Below, in pieces: positions 1-8,093 of a DNA stretch of 64,000 nt. This DNA comes from Prochlorococcus marinus CUG1435 (GTDB lineage Bacteria > Cyanobacteriota > Cyanobacteriia > PCC-6307 > Cyanobiaceae). The notes under the pieces were generated by a model. That model did not search any database. It had not been told where the DNA came from and saw nothing but the letters and a program-made list of their open reading frames with translations. Made by a program: the position numbers and the translations under genes. Position 1 is the first letter of the stretch, and every line of letters begins with the position of its first letter. The stretch covers positions 682,001 to 746,000 of the forward strand of contig JAEPLP010000001.1 of the NCBI GenBank assembly GCA_017644375.1. The letters run 5' to 3'.

Positions 1-390
1 ATTCCAGGAATAAAGTACAGAAGAAATAAATGGTATAACAAAGGACTTAAGAAATTCCAAAATGGTGATTATCAAGATTCCATTGATATTTTTTCAAAAT
101 ATATAAAAAAATATTCTTCAATTGAAGATTATGCTGCTTCAGTTTACTTTATGCTTGCTTTTAGTAAATCAAAAATAGGGGATCATGTTGGTGCGATTGC
201 TGATTATACGAAAGCGATTCAAATGAATTTTGAATACCCTTCTGATGTCTATTTTAATAGAAGTCTTTCTAAAGAAATCTTAGGTGATATGAAAGGTGCA
301 TGTGCTGATGCAAAAAGAAGCGTTTCATTGGGATATCAAAGTAAGAATAATAATGAATGGATTAAAAATAATTGCAAAAGGTTTAAGTAA
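1..390 (+). CDS. TPR-repeat protein, 5' end outside window
   Basis: The frame is open from the first base, so the true start lies to the left; 129 residues are visible. The visible part reads as tetratricopeptide helices. One helix pair has the pattern G-D-Y-Q-D-S-I-D-I-F near residues 22-31. A second has G-A-I-A-D-Y-T-K-A-I-Q followed by a downstream N-R-S-L-S-K repeat. Such repeats form protein-binding solenoids; no enzymatic domain is visible. The gene ends in a basic tail and is followed by about 250 bp of non-coding sequence before the next gene. The partner and cellular role cannot be read from the sequence. An internal ATG at 151 exists, but the repeat continues upstream of it, so it is unlikely to be the true start. 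Confidence 0.7.
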   Translation: MPGIKYRRNKWYNKGLKKFQNGDYQDSIDIFSKYIKKYSSIEDYAASVYFMLAFSKSKIGDHVGAIADYTKAIQMNFEYPSDVYFNRSLSKEILGDMKGACADAKRSVSLGYQSKNNNEWIKNNCKRFK

Positions 391-466
391 ATAATGAAAA
401 TAAAAATGTATTCTCTACAAATAGTTCATATAATCACAAAGCAAAGTATAAAGAATGGAGTTCATA

Positions 467-488
467 GGTTTTACGCGGGTTTTACGTG
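467..488. repeat. Two tandem copies of an 11-bp unit
   Basis: GGTTTTACGCG is followed immediately by GGTTTTACGTG. It lies in the spacer between the TPR gene and the esterase gene. There is one mismatch between the units. No function is apparent; it could be a remnant of eroded coding or mobile DNA. Confidence 0.5.
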
Positions 489-647
489 GAAAATTAATCC
501 CTTAAAACCTAGTCATAGATTGAAAAATTTTTAAAGTTCTTATAGAGTGGGAATAGTTTCTAGGGGTTGATTTTTCGTGTTTATATATGCTCATCCAAGT
601 TTTTTCGGTTTTAGAATATTATTGAATAATGTCTTTATAAGAAATCG

Positions 648-1583
648 TTGAGAATCAAATCAATCACCATTATCACCCTAATATCTCTGGTATCCTTCTC
701 GATTGGATACAAAGGACGGGACTTTATCCGAAAAAATATATATATGCCTATAAGGTTATCACTAAGATTTGATCCGGACATAAGTCAATACAAAAAGTCC
801 AACTGCCCAGAAAATCCCATAACTATTGCCATATTTGGTCAAAGCAATTCTGCTAACTATGTGAGAGTAAAAAGCGATGTAGTGATACCATCAAATTTAT
901 ACCAATATGATTGGAAATCACAAAGTTGCTATCTCTATAAAGAACCACTTTTAGGTGCCAGTGGTACAAAAGGCAATGTCATAACATATACAGCAATCAA
1001 AATGGCAAATAATTCTAGGAAACCGATAGTGATTATTCCTTTTGGAGTCGGCGGGACTTCAGTATTGGAATGGGCATATGGAGATTTATCTCATCAGCAC
1101 CAAATAGTTATGAAACGAATAAAAGAATCTGGGTTGTCCCCAATTATATTTTTGTGGCATCAAGGAGAAAGTGATTCCCAAACAATTTCAGTTTCTTTGG
1201 ATGAAATAACAAAAGTACCATACTTTCAAAAATACTATAATCAAAAAGGAAACAGGAGAGGCATGATCCCTTTGACAGAAGATGTTTACTACAACGCATT
1301 GAAAAAAGTTGTTGGGTCAACATTCAAAAGTTATCCTCAAAGTTCATTTGGAATTGCTCTAGCAACACTTTGTCGAAATACACCATGGAATCCTGTAAGA
1401 AGTGCCCAGGCAAGAATCTCTCAAGATCTACCAAACACATTTATATCAGCAGACAGCGATAAGATTACTGGTTTTGATAAAAGACCTGGTAATTGTCACT
1501 TTTCCACTAAGGGGGCATCTGAGTTAGGGAATCTATATTATGAGTCAATAATCAAAGAAATAAAAAAGAATATAGGCACTTAG
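648..1583 (+). CDS. Membrane-anchored SGNH/SASA-type carbohydrate esterase
   Basis: Protein of 311 aa. A hydrophobic stretch at residues 5-19 looks like an uncleaved signal anchor, which places the rest outside the cytoplasmic membrane. The F-G-Q-S-N block at 63-67 carries the expected nucleophilic serine. W-H-Q-G-E-S-D at 170-176 matches the W-x-Q-G-E-S/A-D signature of the sialate O-acetylesterase (SASA) group. A C-H pair at 283-284 near the C terminus may supply the catalytic histidine. By family this would remove O-acetyl groups from a surface or extracellular glycan; the substrate is unknown. The TTG start is chosen because it gives a complete signal anchor. The gene stands alone between two non-coding stretches, as expected of accessory, possibly transferred, surface genes. 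Confidence 0.72.
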   Translation: MRIKSITIITLISLVSFSIGYKGRDFIRKNIYMPIRLSLRFDPDISQYKKSNCPENPITIAIFGQSNSANYVRVKSDVVIPSNLYQYDWKSQSCYLYKEPLLGASGTKGNVITYTAIKMANNSRKPIVIIPFGVGGTSVLEWAYGDLSHQHQIVMKRIKESGLSPIIFLWHQGESDSQTISVSLDEITKVPYFQKYYNQKGNRRGMIPLTEDVYYNALKKVVGSTFKSYPQSSFGIALATLCRNTPWNPVRSAQARISQDLPNTFISADSDKITGFDKRPGNCHFSTKGASELGNLYYESIIKEIKKNIGT

Positions 1584-2182
1584 AACATTTCATAGATAAA
1601 TCCCGTATCTTACCTTTATCACATATAAAATTCCTCGGAATAATATAAGTCTAACTCCTTTGTAATGCTATTCATTCTTGAGGGCGATTTCAAAGTTTTG
1701 TAGGTTAGGGAAGTTAGGTTTTTATTTCGCTTTTTAGTGTCATAAAGCATCCATCTGTCATACCAATCTTGACTGGGTTCATCATCAGCGAATTGCCTGT
1801 CTGCTAGTGGGTTGTTATAGACCAGATCTCTAATGAACCCCTTGAATGTTTTGACTTTCTTTAATTTCTTTATCGTAAGATAACTATTCCATCACACACA
1901 CGTCACACACCAATTTACTTGTGATAGTATAAGTTCAACTCTTCTGTGATGCTAGTCACTTTCAAGGGTCAAAACATCGAATTTACCAATGGGACTACTG
2001 AGTGGGAGTGAAGGAAAATTTCTTTATTTTATCAAAAATGGAACCAATAGGTTTGTCATGGTTTTTTCACAGGATTTCTCACTTCATAGAAGTCAATGAT
2101 ATCAATGACTTTGAAGCGTCAAAATTGGGAGGAACCATTTAGTGGGAGTTAATTATCAAATTTTAAATTAGATTAAAACCTT
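1584..2182. other. Eroded non-coding stretch with related short repeats
   Basis: About 600 bp lie between the esterase and nuclease genes. A 48-bp segment at 1637-1684 matches 1921-1968 at about 35 of 48 positions without gaps. A weaker third relative covers about 2090-2150: the GACTTTGAAGCGTCAAAA part resembles CACTTTCAAGGGTCAAAA at about 1957-1974. The second and third copies are both followed by an AGTGGGAGT motif. Read on the minus strand, copies one and two encode alignable tails (S-I-T-x-E-L-x-L-Y-Y), so these are probably remains of duplicated gene ends. Apart from the decayed frame at 1619-1891, I see nothing else here. Confidence 0.5.
1619..1891 (-). pseudogene. Possible decayed gene, 90 open codons without a clear start
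   Basis: The minus strand is open for 90 codons between an in-frame TGA and a TGA stop, with no ATG before about the middle. The translation has coding-like composition. It includes the run NNPLADRQFADDEPSQDWYD and a further R-W-M-L-Y-D, unlike the low-complexity products of AT-rich spacer DNA. The last third overlaps a 48-bp repeat, and the copy at 1921-1968 would encode a similar tail in the same phase. I read it as the surviving 3' part of a small gene, or a gene using a rare start. I do not recognise the family. Confidence 0.35.
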
Positions 2183-2896
2183 GTGAGCGAGATTTTTAAA
2201 TTAAGTCGATCTACTGTAGAGAAATATCTTAGTTGTCCAAGATGTTGTGTTCTTGATAAAAAATATCAAATTAAGCCACCATCATTACCATTTACCTTAA
2301 ATATAGCTGTAGATAATTTATGTAAAAATGAATTTGATTATTATAGAAGAATTCAGAAGCCTCATCCGTTATTTATTGAATATGGTATTGATGCTGTTCC
2401 TTTCAAACACAAACATTTAGACATCTGGAGAAGTAATTTTAAGGGGATTCGGTATAAGTCAATTGAATATAATTATGATTTTGGCGGAGCTGTGGATGAT
2501 ATTTGGCAGAAAAAAAATGGTGAACTTATTATTGTTGATGTGAAAGCAACATCAAGAAATCATTTTGACTGGTCTGAGACTTTTAATAAATATGAATATG
2601 CAAAAGCTTATAAGAGACAATTGGAAATGTATCAGTGGTTATTTAAAAAAAACGGTTTTAAAGTTTCGAAAGAAGCATATCTTTTATATTTTAATGGGAG
2701 AAAAAATGAAGAGCTCTTTAATAATCAATTAAAATTTGATGTACATCTAATTAGATTAGATTGTTCTACAGAATGGGTAGAAAAAAAGGTAATTGAAACG
2801 GTTAATTTATTACGTTCAGACAAATTTCCTAAGCCTTCATCAAATTGTGAATATTGTAATTATTTAAAAATGCGATGGCAATTATCGAGAACTTAA
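2183..2896 (+). CDS. PD-(D/E)XK nuclease, Cas4/RecB-like, probable Fe-S protein
   Basis: Protein of 237 aa with the order expected of Cas4/AddB/RecB-type nucleases. An N-terminal cysteine cluster C-P-R-C-C lies at 18-22. Motif II is G-G-A-V-D-D with D105. Motif III is I-V-D-V-K at 117-121 (D119, K121). The Q-L-E-M-Y helix is at 146-150. A C-terminal pair C-E-Y-C lies at 222-225. The paired N- and C-terminal cysteines probably ligate a 4Fe-4S cluster. Family knowledge suggests a single-strand DNA exonuclease acting in repair or recombination. No cas1, cas2 or CRISPR array is nearby, so a CRISPR role is not supported. The GTG start is followed at once by the S-R-S-T-V-E-K-Y-L-S-C-P helix typical of the family. 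Confidence 0.75.
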   Translation: MSEIFKLSRSTVEKYLSCPRCCVLDKKYQIKPPSLPFTLNIAVDNLCKNEFDYYRRIQKPHPLFIEYGIDAVPFKHKHLDIWRSNFKGIRYKSIEYNYDFGGAVDDIWQKKNGELIIVDVKATSRNHFDWSETFNKYEYAKAYKRQLEMYQWLFKKNGFKVSKEAYLLYFNGRKNEELFNNQLKFDVHLIRLDCSTEWVEKKVIETVNLLRSDKFPKPSSNCEYCNYLKMRWQLSRT

Positions 2897-2974
2897 AATT
2901 CATAGAATAATTTTATATTTCTGGAAAAATAGTAAAAAAAAGATAATCTTTAATTAGATTATTAATTTAGACTT

Positions 2975-3574
2975 TTGATAAAATTTAAAAATTCTGAAAG
3001 CAAGATAACCAATCATCTTCAACAAGATGTAGTCAAAGTTTCTGGTAAAACAATTTTTATTAATCCTTTTTTGTATTGGCGAAGATTTGACGAAAATACT
3101 AATAGATGGCTTCGAGAACCTGGTCAAATGTCAGAAGAGCAAATTCAACCTAATAGGAATCGCTTTTATCCAGAAATAGAGTGGGACGATTTAAGTCCTG
3201 AGCAAAAAATCATAAAAGATGCAACTGTGGAGATGTTTTTAAAAACTTTTGAATTGATAAGCACATTTCACCCTTATCTTAATTCTGGTCAACTATTAGA
3301 GGTTGAGAGAAAAATGACGATTATAAAAAAGATTCCTTTTGAAAAGTGGGTTACAAAATCTTTTGCCAAAAAAGCGAGGCTATTAGAAAATGAAAAAAGA
3401 AAATTTCAAAGAGAAAGGTTTTTCAGTAGCTGGAGGGAATGGTTTAGCCTTGAAAATACTAAACAAGCTATTGTGCCATTAATCGTTACGATATTTGTTT
3501 CATCATTTATTGGATGGTCTTTAGGTGTATCAAAGAATAGTTGTAATCCCTATTTTGAGCAAAATATAGACTAA
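2975..3574 (+). CDS. Conserved-type hypothetical protein with C-terminal membrane segment
   Basis: Protein of 199 aa from a TTG start. Residues about 1-160 are soluble and rich in charged and aromatic residues. A basic helical stretch near 125-150 may form a coiled coil. One hydrophobic segment near 165-186 (V-P-L-I-V-T-I-F-V-S-S-F-I-G-W) suggests a tail-anchored or single-pass protein with a short exterior end containing one cysteine. I do not recognise the family. It lies between the nuclease gene and the mrdA region on the same strand, separated by a 78-bp AT-rich spacer, so co-transcription is possible but not shown. Confidence 0.6.
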   Translation: MIKFKNSESKITNHLQQDVVKVSGKTIFINPFLYWRRFDENTNRWLREPGQMSEEQIQPNRNRFYPEIEWDDLSPEQKIIKDATVEMFLKTFELISTFHPYLNSGQLLEVERKMTIIKKIPFEKWVTKSFAKKARLLENEKRKFQRERFFSSWREWFSLENTKQAIVPLIVTIFVSSFIGWSLGVSKNSCNPYFEQNID

Positions 3575-3697
3575 TTAAAATAATTTATTTATACTATTTC
3601 TTCAGAATCAAAATTAATATTAATATTATTTTGAAAAAGGAAATTTTTTATCTAAAATTATAATTAACATAATAATCACTTTAAAAAAATAAGTTTT

Positions 3698-3841
3698 ATG
3701 AGTGAAAATTTGAATTCAGATAATTTTAAAAGTGATGATTTTGATTGTAATACCGAAGATAGTGACTACAATAATTTAATCATTAGACTTAAAGAAATTA
3801 AAAAAAAAATAGCTTTATTGGAAAAAACAATATTTAAATAA
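3698..3841 (+). CDS. Small acidic/basic two-part protein, 47 aa
   Basis: ATG-initiated frame of 47 codons. The N-terminal half is rich in Asp, Asn and Ser, and the C-terminal half is a K/I/L-rich amphipathic helix (L-K-E-I-K-K-K-I-A-L-L-E-K). It ends 11 bp before the start of mrdA on the same strand, which fits a small upstream gene in one transcript. No family is recognised. The short length and AT-rich composition leave room for a chance frame, but the ordered charge pattern and the spacing argue for a real gene. Confidence 0.45.
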   Translation: MSENLNSDNFKSDDFDCNTEDSDYNNLIIRLKEIKKKIALLEKTIFK

Positions 3842-3852
3842 ATCTTATATTT

Positions 3853-5643
3853 TTGATAAAACCAAGTCCTAATAAAAAACTTATTTCTTTAAAGAGACAA
3901 CCTTTAGTCTTATTAATCTTTTCATCTATTTCGTTTTTATTAATTTTATTTAGATTAATTTTTTTACAAATTTTGAATTATGAATCTTTCAAAAAAATGT
4001 CAGATGAAAATAGGATTAGACTTATCTCTTCACAACCAATCCGAGGAAGAATACTTGATAAAAATGGATATGTTCTAGCAGATAGTAGAGTTAAATATTC
4101 TTTGATATTAAAGCCTCAATCTGTAAACAAAATTAATTGGGAAAAACACAAACAAAGTATTTCTGATTTGTTGAATCTTGATAGTAATGTAATTCAAAAA
4201 AAATATTTTGATGGTTTAAAAAATCAAAAACTTTTAGTCACTATTCTTGATGATCTAAATGTAGATCAATTGATCAAATTTAAGGAAAATGAAGATAATT
4301 TATTCAGTTTTGAAATAGCTACGAAATTAATTAGAAATTATCCTTACCAATCTGTTGCTGCTCACGTAATTGGTTATACTCAGCCAATCACTGAATCCGA
4401 ATACAAATTTTTATCTAATAAGGGTTATAAATTAAATGACTTAATAGGACGAACTGGAATTGAATATGTTTACGAAGACTTTATAAGAGGTGAGTGGGGT
4501 GGAGAAATGGTTGAAGTAAATTCTGTAGGTAAATTCCAAAGATCATTGGGTATAAAACCTTCAATACAAGGTAACGATATTGAATTGACAATTGATATAA
4601 ATTTACAATTAGTTGCTGAGAAAGTTCTTAAAGATAAAAAAGCTGGAGCGATAATAGTAATGGATCCAAGGAACGGTGCAATAAGAGCGATGTCAAGTAA
4701 ACCTACTTTTGATTTAAATTTTTTTTCAAAGGATTTTAAACCTGAAAAAGAATATAATCAAATATTTAATTCTCCTGAAAAGCCACTTTTTAATAGAGCA
4801 TTAAATGCTTATGATCCAGGAAGTGTTTGGAAAATTGTTACGGCTCTAGCGGGTTTAGAGAGTGGTAAATTCCCTAGAAATACCATGCTAGATACGAAAC
4901 CATGTATTACATATGGCAGCCAATGCTTTAGGGAACATAATGATTTAGGTTTTGGAGTGATAGGTTATGAAGATGCTTTAAGAGTCTCTAGTAATACATT
5001 TTTTTATCAAGTCGGATATGGAGTAGGAGTTGATGAAATTTATGAGATCTCTAAAAAACTTGGCTTTAATTCTTTATCCGGAATTGAAATTTCTGAACAA
5101 GAAAATATTGGATTAGTAGCTAGTAGTGAATGGGCTAAACAAGGTAGAGGATGGGGCGAACCAGGAAGAACTCCTTGGGTTCCAGAAGATATTGCAAGCA
5201 TGTCTATTGGACAATTTGTCGTTCAAGTTACTCCTATTCAAATAGCTAGAGCATATGCTGCGATTGCTAATGGAGGCTATTTAGTTACTCCTCATTTAAC
5301 TAAAAAAGATGATGAAAATCTTTCAGATAAAAAACGTATGAAAATCGATATTGATCCAAATAATATTCAGTTGATCAAAAGCGGTCTTAGGAAAGTAGTA
5401 GATTCTGGCACAGGAGTATCAATGAATTATGGAGTTTCAAATTTACCTCCAGTTTCAGGTAAAACTGGAACTGCTGAAGATGGCGAAGGTGGATTAGATC
5501 ATGCTTGGTTTGTTTGCTTTACTCCTTCTGAAAAAAGTGAGTTGCTTGTAGTCGCTTTTGCACAAAATACTCCTGGGGGAGGCTCTGTACATGCACTACC
5601 TATGGCAAGAGAAATTTTAAAAGTTTGGAATGAAAAAAAATGA
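3853..5643 (+). CDS. mrdA: Penicillin-binding protein 2, peptidoglycan transpeptidase
   Basis: Protein of 596 aa, usual length for a class B PBP. A single N-terminal membrane anchor lies at about 17-40. The dimerisation-domain signature R-G-R-I-L-D-K-N-G follows at 64-72. The transpeptidase motifs are S-V-W-K at 324-327 (acylated Ser324), S-S-N at 379-381 and K-T-G at 537-539. It crosslinks peptidoglycan in the periplasm during lateral wall synthesis, normally with RodA, which is not in this window. The TTG start gives a short basic N-terminal tail before the anchor, as expected for an inside-positive topology. A convergent FMN reductase gene follows. Confidence 0.93.
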   Translation: MIKPSPNKKLISLKRQPLVLLIFSSISFLLILFRLIFLQILNYESFKKMSDENRIRLISSQPIRGRILDKNGYVLADSRVKYSLILKPQSVNKINWEKHKQSISDLLNLDSNVIQKKYFDGLKNQKLLVTILDDLNVDQLIKFKENEDNLFSFEIATKLIRNYPYQSVAAHVIGYTQPITESEYKFLSNKGYKLNDLIGRTGIEYVYEDFIRGEWGGEMVEVNSVGKFQRSLGIKPSIQGNDIELTIDINLQLVAEKVLKDKKAGAIIVMDPRNGAIRAMSSKPTFDLNFFSKDFKPEKEYNQIFNSPEKPLFNRALNAYDPGSVWKIVTALAGLESGKFPRNTMLDTKPCITYGSQCFREHNDLGFGVIGYEDALRVSSNTFFYQVGYGVGVDEIYEISKKLGFNSLSGIEISEQENIGLVASSEWAKQGRGWGEPGRTPWVPEDIASMSIGQFVVQVTPIQIARAYAAIANGGYLVTPHLTKKDDENLSDKKRMKIDIDPNNIQLIKSGLRKVVDSGTGVSMNYGVSNLPPVSGKTGTAEDGEGGLDHAWFVCFTPSEKSELLVVAFAQNTPGGGSVHALPMAREILKVWNEKK

Positions 5644-5666
5644 TATGAATTTTTTAGTTTTTAAAC

Positions 5667-6191
5667 TTATGTTTTTAATCTTTTCATTTGGAAAAGTCTT
5701 TGAATAATATCTTCAATAGTATTGGTATCTATCGGTTTACTATATGAAGACAAAAGTTGTCTCCCTAATACTTGACTTCCTAAATGTACTAATTGAATGC
5801 GCAATGAAGTAAGTAGTTCTAATCCAATGCCACCAGAAAATGTTGCAATTGCAATTGGTTGGCCATTAAATAAATTCCTAAAGTCATCTCCGGAAATAGA
5901 AAGCCATGCTATGAAATTGGAAAGAATGGGAGGTATAGATCCATTATATTCAGGAGCACAAATCACCCACTTTTCTATTTTGAACATCTTTTTTTTTAAT
6001 TTTTCTATTTCAACTGGAATGTTGTTTTTGTTATGAATTCGCGGATTAAATAATGGAATATCAAGAGTGGTAAGATCTAAAATCTCAGCACTTATTTCAA
6101 GTTCATTACTTTTTTCAAGAAATTTTTCAGAAAGTTCTAGATTTTTACCACAACTCGCTGCAATTATTATTAGATCTTTTGATTTAGTCAT
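5667..6191 (-). CDS. NADPH-dependent FMN reductase family protein
   Basis: Protein of 174 aa with a flavodoxin-like fold. An N-terminal beta strand I-I-I-A-A-S-C-G-K leads into the phosphate-binding loop. The family signature A-P-E-Y-N-G-S-I-P-P begins at residue 79, and a later A-T-F-S-G-G-I-G loop contacts the flavin. Members reduce FMN, quinones or azo compounds with NAD(P)H. It lies immediately downstream of flv1 on the same strand with a 17-bp gap, so it could share the flavodiiron transcript and possibly supply electrons. The substrate is inferred only from family membership. Confidence 0.82.
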   Translation of the reverse strand: MTKSKDLIIIAASCGKNLELSEKFLEKSNELEISAEILDLTTLDIPLFNPRIHNKNNIPVEIEKLKKKMFKIEKWVICAPEYNGSIPPILSNFIAWLSISGDDFRNLFNGQPIAIATFSGGIGLELLTSLRIQLVHLGSQVLGRQLLSSYSKPIDTNTIEDIIQRLFQMKRLKT

Positions 6192-6208
6192 GTATTTGAT
6201 AAATAAAA

Positions 6209-8011
6209 TTAGTAGTTAGCACCAGTTTTGCGGTGATGAACTGCTGTCAGACTATCGGATTTTAGTATATTGCCGTGCCGTACTTCAGCGTATATAACCC
6301 AATGGTCACCACATTCCATTCTTTCTTTTACACATGCGTCTAACCATGCTAAAGATTCAGGAATTATTATTTGTTCATTTGGAGTCAATTTAATATCTAA
6401 ATCTTTAAATCTATCTTCTCCAGGTGCAAATGGTTTTGTGAATCTTTTTAAAGGGCCCTTAAAATCTTTTTCACTTAAAATATTTAATGCGAATGAATCG
6501 CCAATTTGAAGAAGAGACTCGACCGATCTATCTTTGGCTACTGCAATACTTAATCCCGGTGGAGAAAAACTTGCTTGACTAACCCAAGAGGCAAGCATAG
6601 CTCCTTTGATATTATTCTCATCTTTTCCTTTAGAAGCAGTGAGAACACAAAGTGAGCCAATAACTCTTCCAAGTGCTTGTAATTTTGGATCCGTTTTACT
6701 TGTAATCATTCCTGTGTCTGATTTTCTAGATTTTTTCTTTGCTATTTTTATTATGTTTCTCCCAAAGTGAGTTCCAATTTCTTCTAGTTCTTTAATCTTG
6801 GGTTTATTAGGGCTGAATTTAATTCTTATGGGATCAAAACTAAACGAAAAGCCACCGTCTTTTAATTTTGACTCAAGTAAATCTATTGCTTCTCCACTCC
6901 AGCCAAAACTTCCAAAAATTCCTACTGGTTTATCTCTGTTACCTTCTGATAATAATGTTCCAAGTGCACTTACTATGGGTGTTGGCGCGTGACCGCCTAA
7001 TGTGGGGGATCCGATTAAATATCCATCAGCATTTTGTATAGATTTTATAAGTACATCATTTGATGTAAATTCACAATTAATACTTTCAACTTCGACTGAA
7101 GTTCTATTTATCCCTTTAGCTAAAGCATCGCCTATAGAGGCTGTATTTCCATAGGCACTTGCATAAATTAAAGCAATCTTTGGATTATTTGTTGAGAGAT
7201 TCTCACCCCATCTAATGTAGTCATTTAAAAAGCTTTTTAAGCTATATTCGATAGCTGGACCGTGAACTGGAGCAATAGTTTTAATTTCGTAATTAGAAAT
7301 TTTTTCTGTTATTGACGCTACTTGATTGGACATTGGTGCCATCAGGCAATCATAAAAGTGTTTTCTATCATTTTCTGTACTAACTCGATTTGTCTCAGAC
7401 CAAGCTTCAGATGCAATGTGTGCAGAGAAAATTTTTTCACTTAGAAGTATTTCTTGATTGCGTTCATAAACTATTAATCCTCCTGGCCAACGTGCTGTTG
7501 GAATAGGAATTAATTCTAGATAAATGTTATTTAATTTTAAATTAAGTTCTTTTTTGATTATGTTTACTTTAGGTAATTTAATTTCAATAAATTCTTCTAA
7601 TTTAGGGTTTTTTTGATTCCAAAGTTCGGAAATAAGTTTAAAGCCAGGATTAGAGCAAATAATAGTTAAGTTTTGAAATTGATTACTAATATTTTTTATC
7701 GTATCTATAATCTGTGGATTGATATGTCCAGTAATGATGTTAATTTTATTTAATTTAAACTGATCCCAAAGAATTGATATTTCTTCATTTAACGAATTTA
7801 AATGTTGTTTTTCAGGTGGATGAATAATAAAAAGTTCTTCATTACTTCTAATTAAAAAAGTATTAAAAGAGGTCCCTTGCTCGAGGTTAAATTCAAGTTC
7901 AAATCTTTCTTTATTTTGATCAAGGAATCTGATACAAGAAAAATTTCCAGTAATTTCAAATTTTGATAAGTTTCGATTTTTTGAAAGTAAGCTTATATTA
8001 ATGTCTGACAT
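6209..8011 (-). CDS. flv1: Flavodiiron protein Flv1 (non-canonical metal site)
   Basis: Protein of 600 aa with three parts: a metallo-beta-lactamase-like domain (about 1-250), a flavodoxin domain (about 265-415, with A-S-A-Y-G-N-T-A-S and G-S-P-T-L-G-G-H) and a C-terminal flavin-reductase domain ending in A-V-H-H-R-K. This is the cyanobacterial class C layout. The di-iron H-x-E-x-D-H motif is replaced by H96-x-N98-x-Q100-I101. A-R-W replaces L-H-W and S-E-K replaces C-D-A, so most iron ligands are gone, as known for Flv1. With Flv3 it forms the Mehler-like NADPH:O2 reductase pair that drains electrons after photosystem I. The element upstream separates it from flv3, with which it was probably once transcribed. 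Confidence 0.88.
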   Translation of the reverse strand: MSDINISLLSKNRNLSKFEITGNFSCIRFLDQNKERFELEFNLEQGTSFNTFLIRSNEELFIIHPPEKQHLNSLNEEISILWDQFKLNKINIITGHINPQIIDTIKNISNQFQNLTIICSNPGFKLISELWNQKNPKLEEFIEIKLPKVNIIKKELNLKLNNIYLELIPIPTARWPGGLIVYERNQEILLSEKIFSAHIASEAWSETNRVSTENDRKHFYDCLMAPMSNQVASITEKISNYEIKTIAPVHGPAIEYSLKSFLNDYIRWGENLSTNNPKIALIYASAYGNTASIGDALAKGINRTSVEVESINCEFTSNDVLIKSIQNADGYLIGSPTLGGHAPTPIVSALGTLLSEGNRDKPVGIFGSFGWSGEAIDLLESKLKDGGFSFSFDPIRIKFSPNKPKIKELEEIGTHFGRNIIKIAKKKSRKSDTGMITSKTDPKLQALGRVIGSLCVLTASKGKDENNIKGAMLASWVSQASFSPPGLSIAVAKDRSVESLLQIGDSFALNILSEKDFKGPLKRFTKPFAPGEDRFKDLDIKLTPNEQIIIPESLAWLDACVKERMECGDHWVIYAEVRHGNILKSDSLTAVHHRKTGANY

Positions 8012-8026
8012 TTTTAGACTTATTTA

Positions 8027-8064
8027 CTAATAGTGAATAGTGACTTTCCTGTCTACCACTGCTG
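8027..8064 (-). other. Displaced, degenerate flv3 3' end (candidate att site, flv1 side)
   Basis: Reading the minus strand gives A-V-V-D-R-K-V-T-I-H-Y-stop, against A-V-H-H-R-K-V-A-N-H-Y-stop at the real flv3 end (13827-13864). The 36-bp segments 8029-8064 and 13829-13864 match at 27 of 36 positions without gaps and with stop codons in register. Only 15 bp separate its stop from the flv1 ATG. I infer it is the original end of flv3, pushed away by integration and since drifting. A remnant of an older flv duplication is the alternative. Confidence 0.6.
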
Positions 8065-8074
8065 CGATAAACAC

Positions 8075-8093
8075 TTTCAACTCATTTTCAACT
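8075..8093. repeat. 19-bp subterminal direct repeat, copy 1
   Basis: TTTCAACTCATTTTCAACT is repeated exactly at 13742-13760, near the opposite end of the element. The unit is itself two TTTCAACT boxes. Paired boxes just inside each end resemble integrase arm-type binding sites. It lies on the inner side of the flv3-end duplication at both ends, so it is not part of one collinear att repeat. Single TTTTCAACT boxes also occur elsewhere in the element (near 8244 and 8993). Confidence 0.6.

Noticed and set aside
2183-2896. Part of a CRISPR-Cas system
   Set aside because: No repeat array, cas1 or cas2 seen anywhere in the window.
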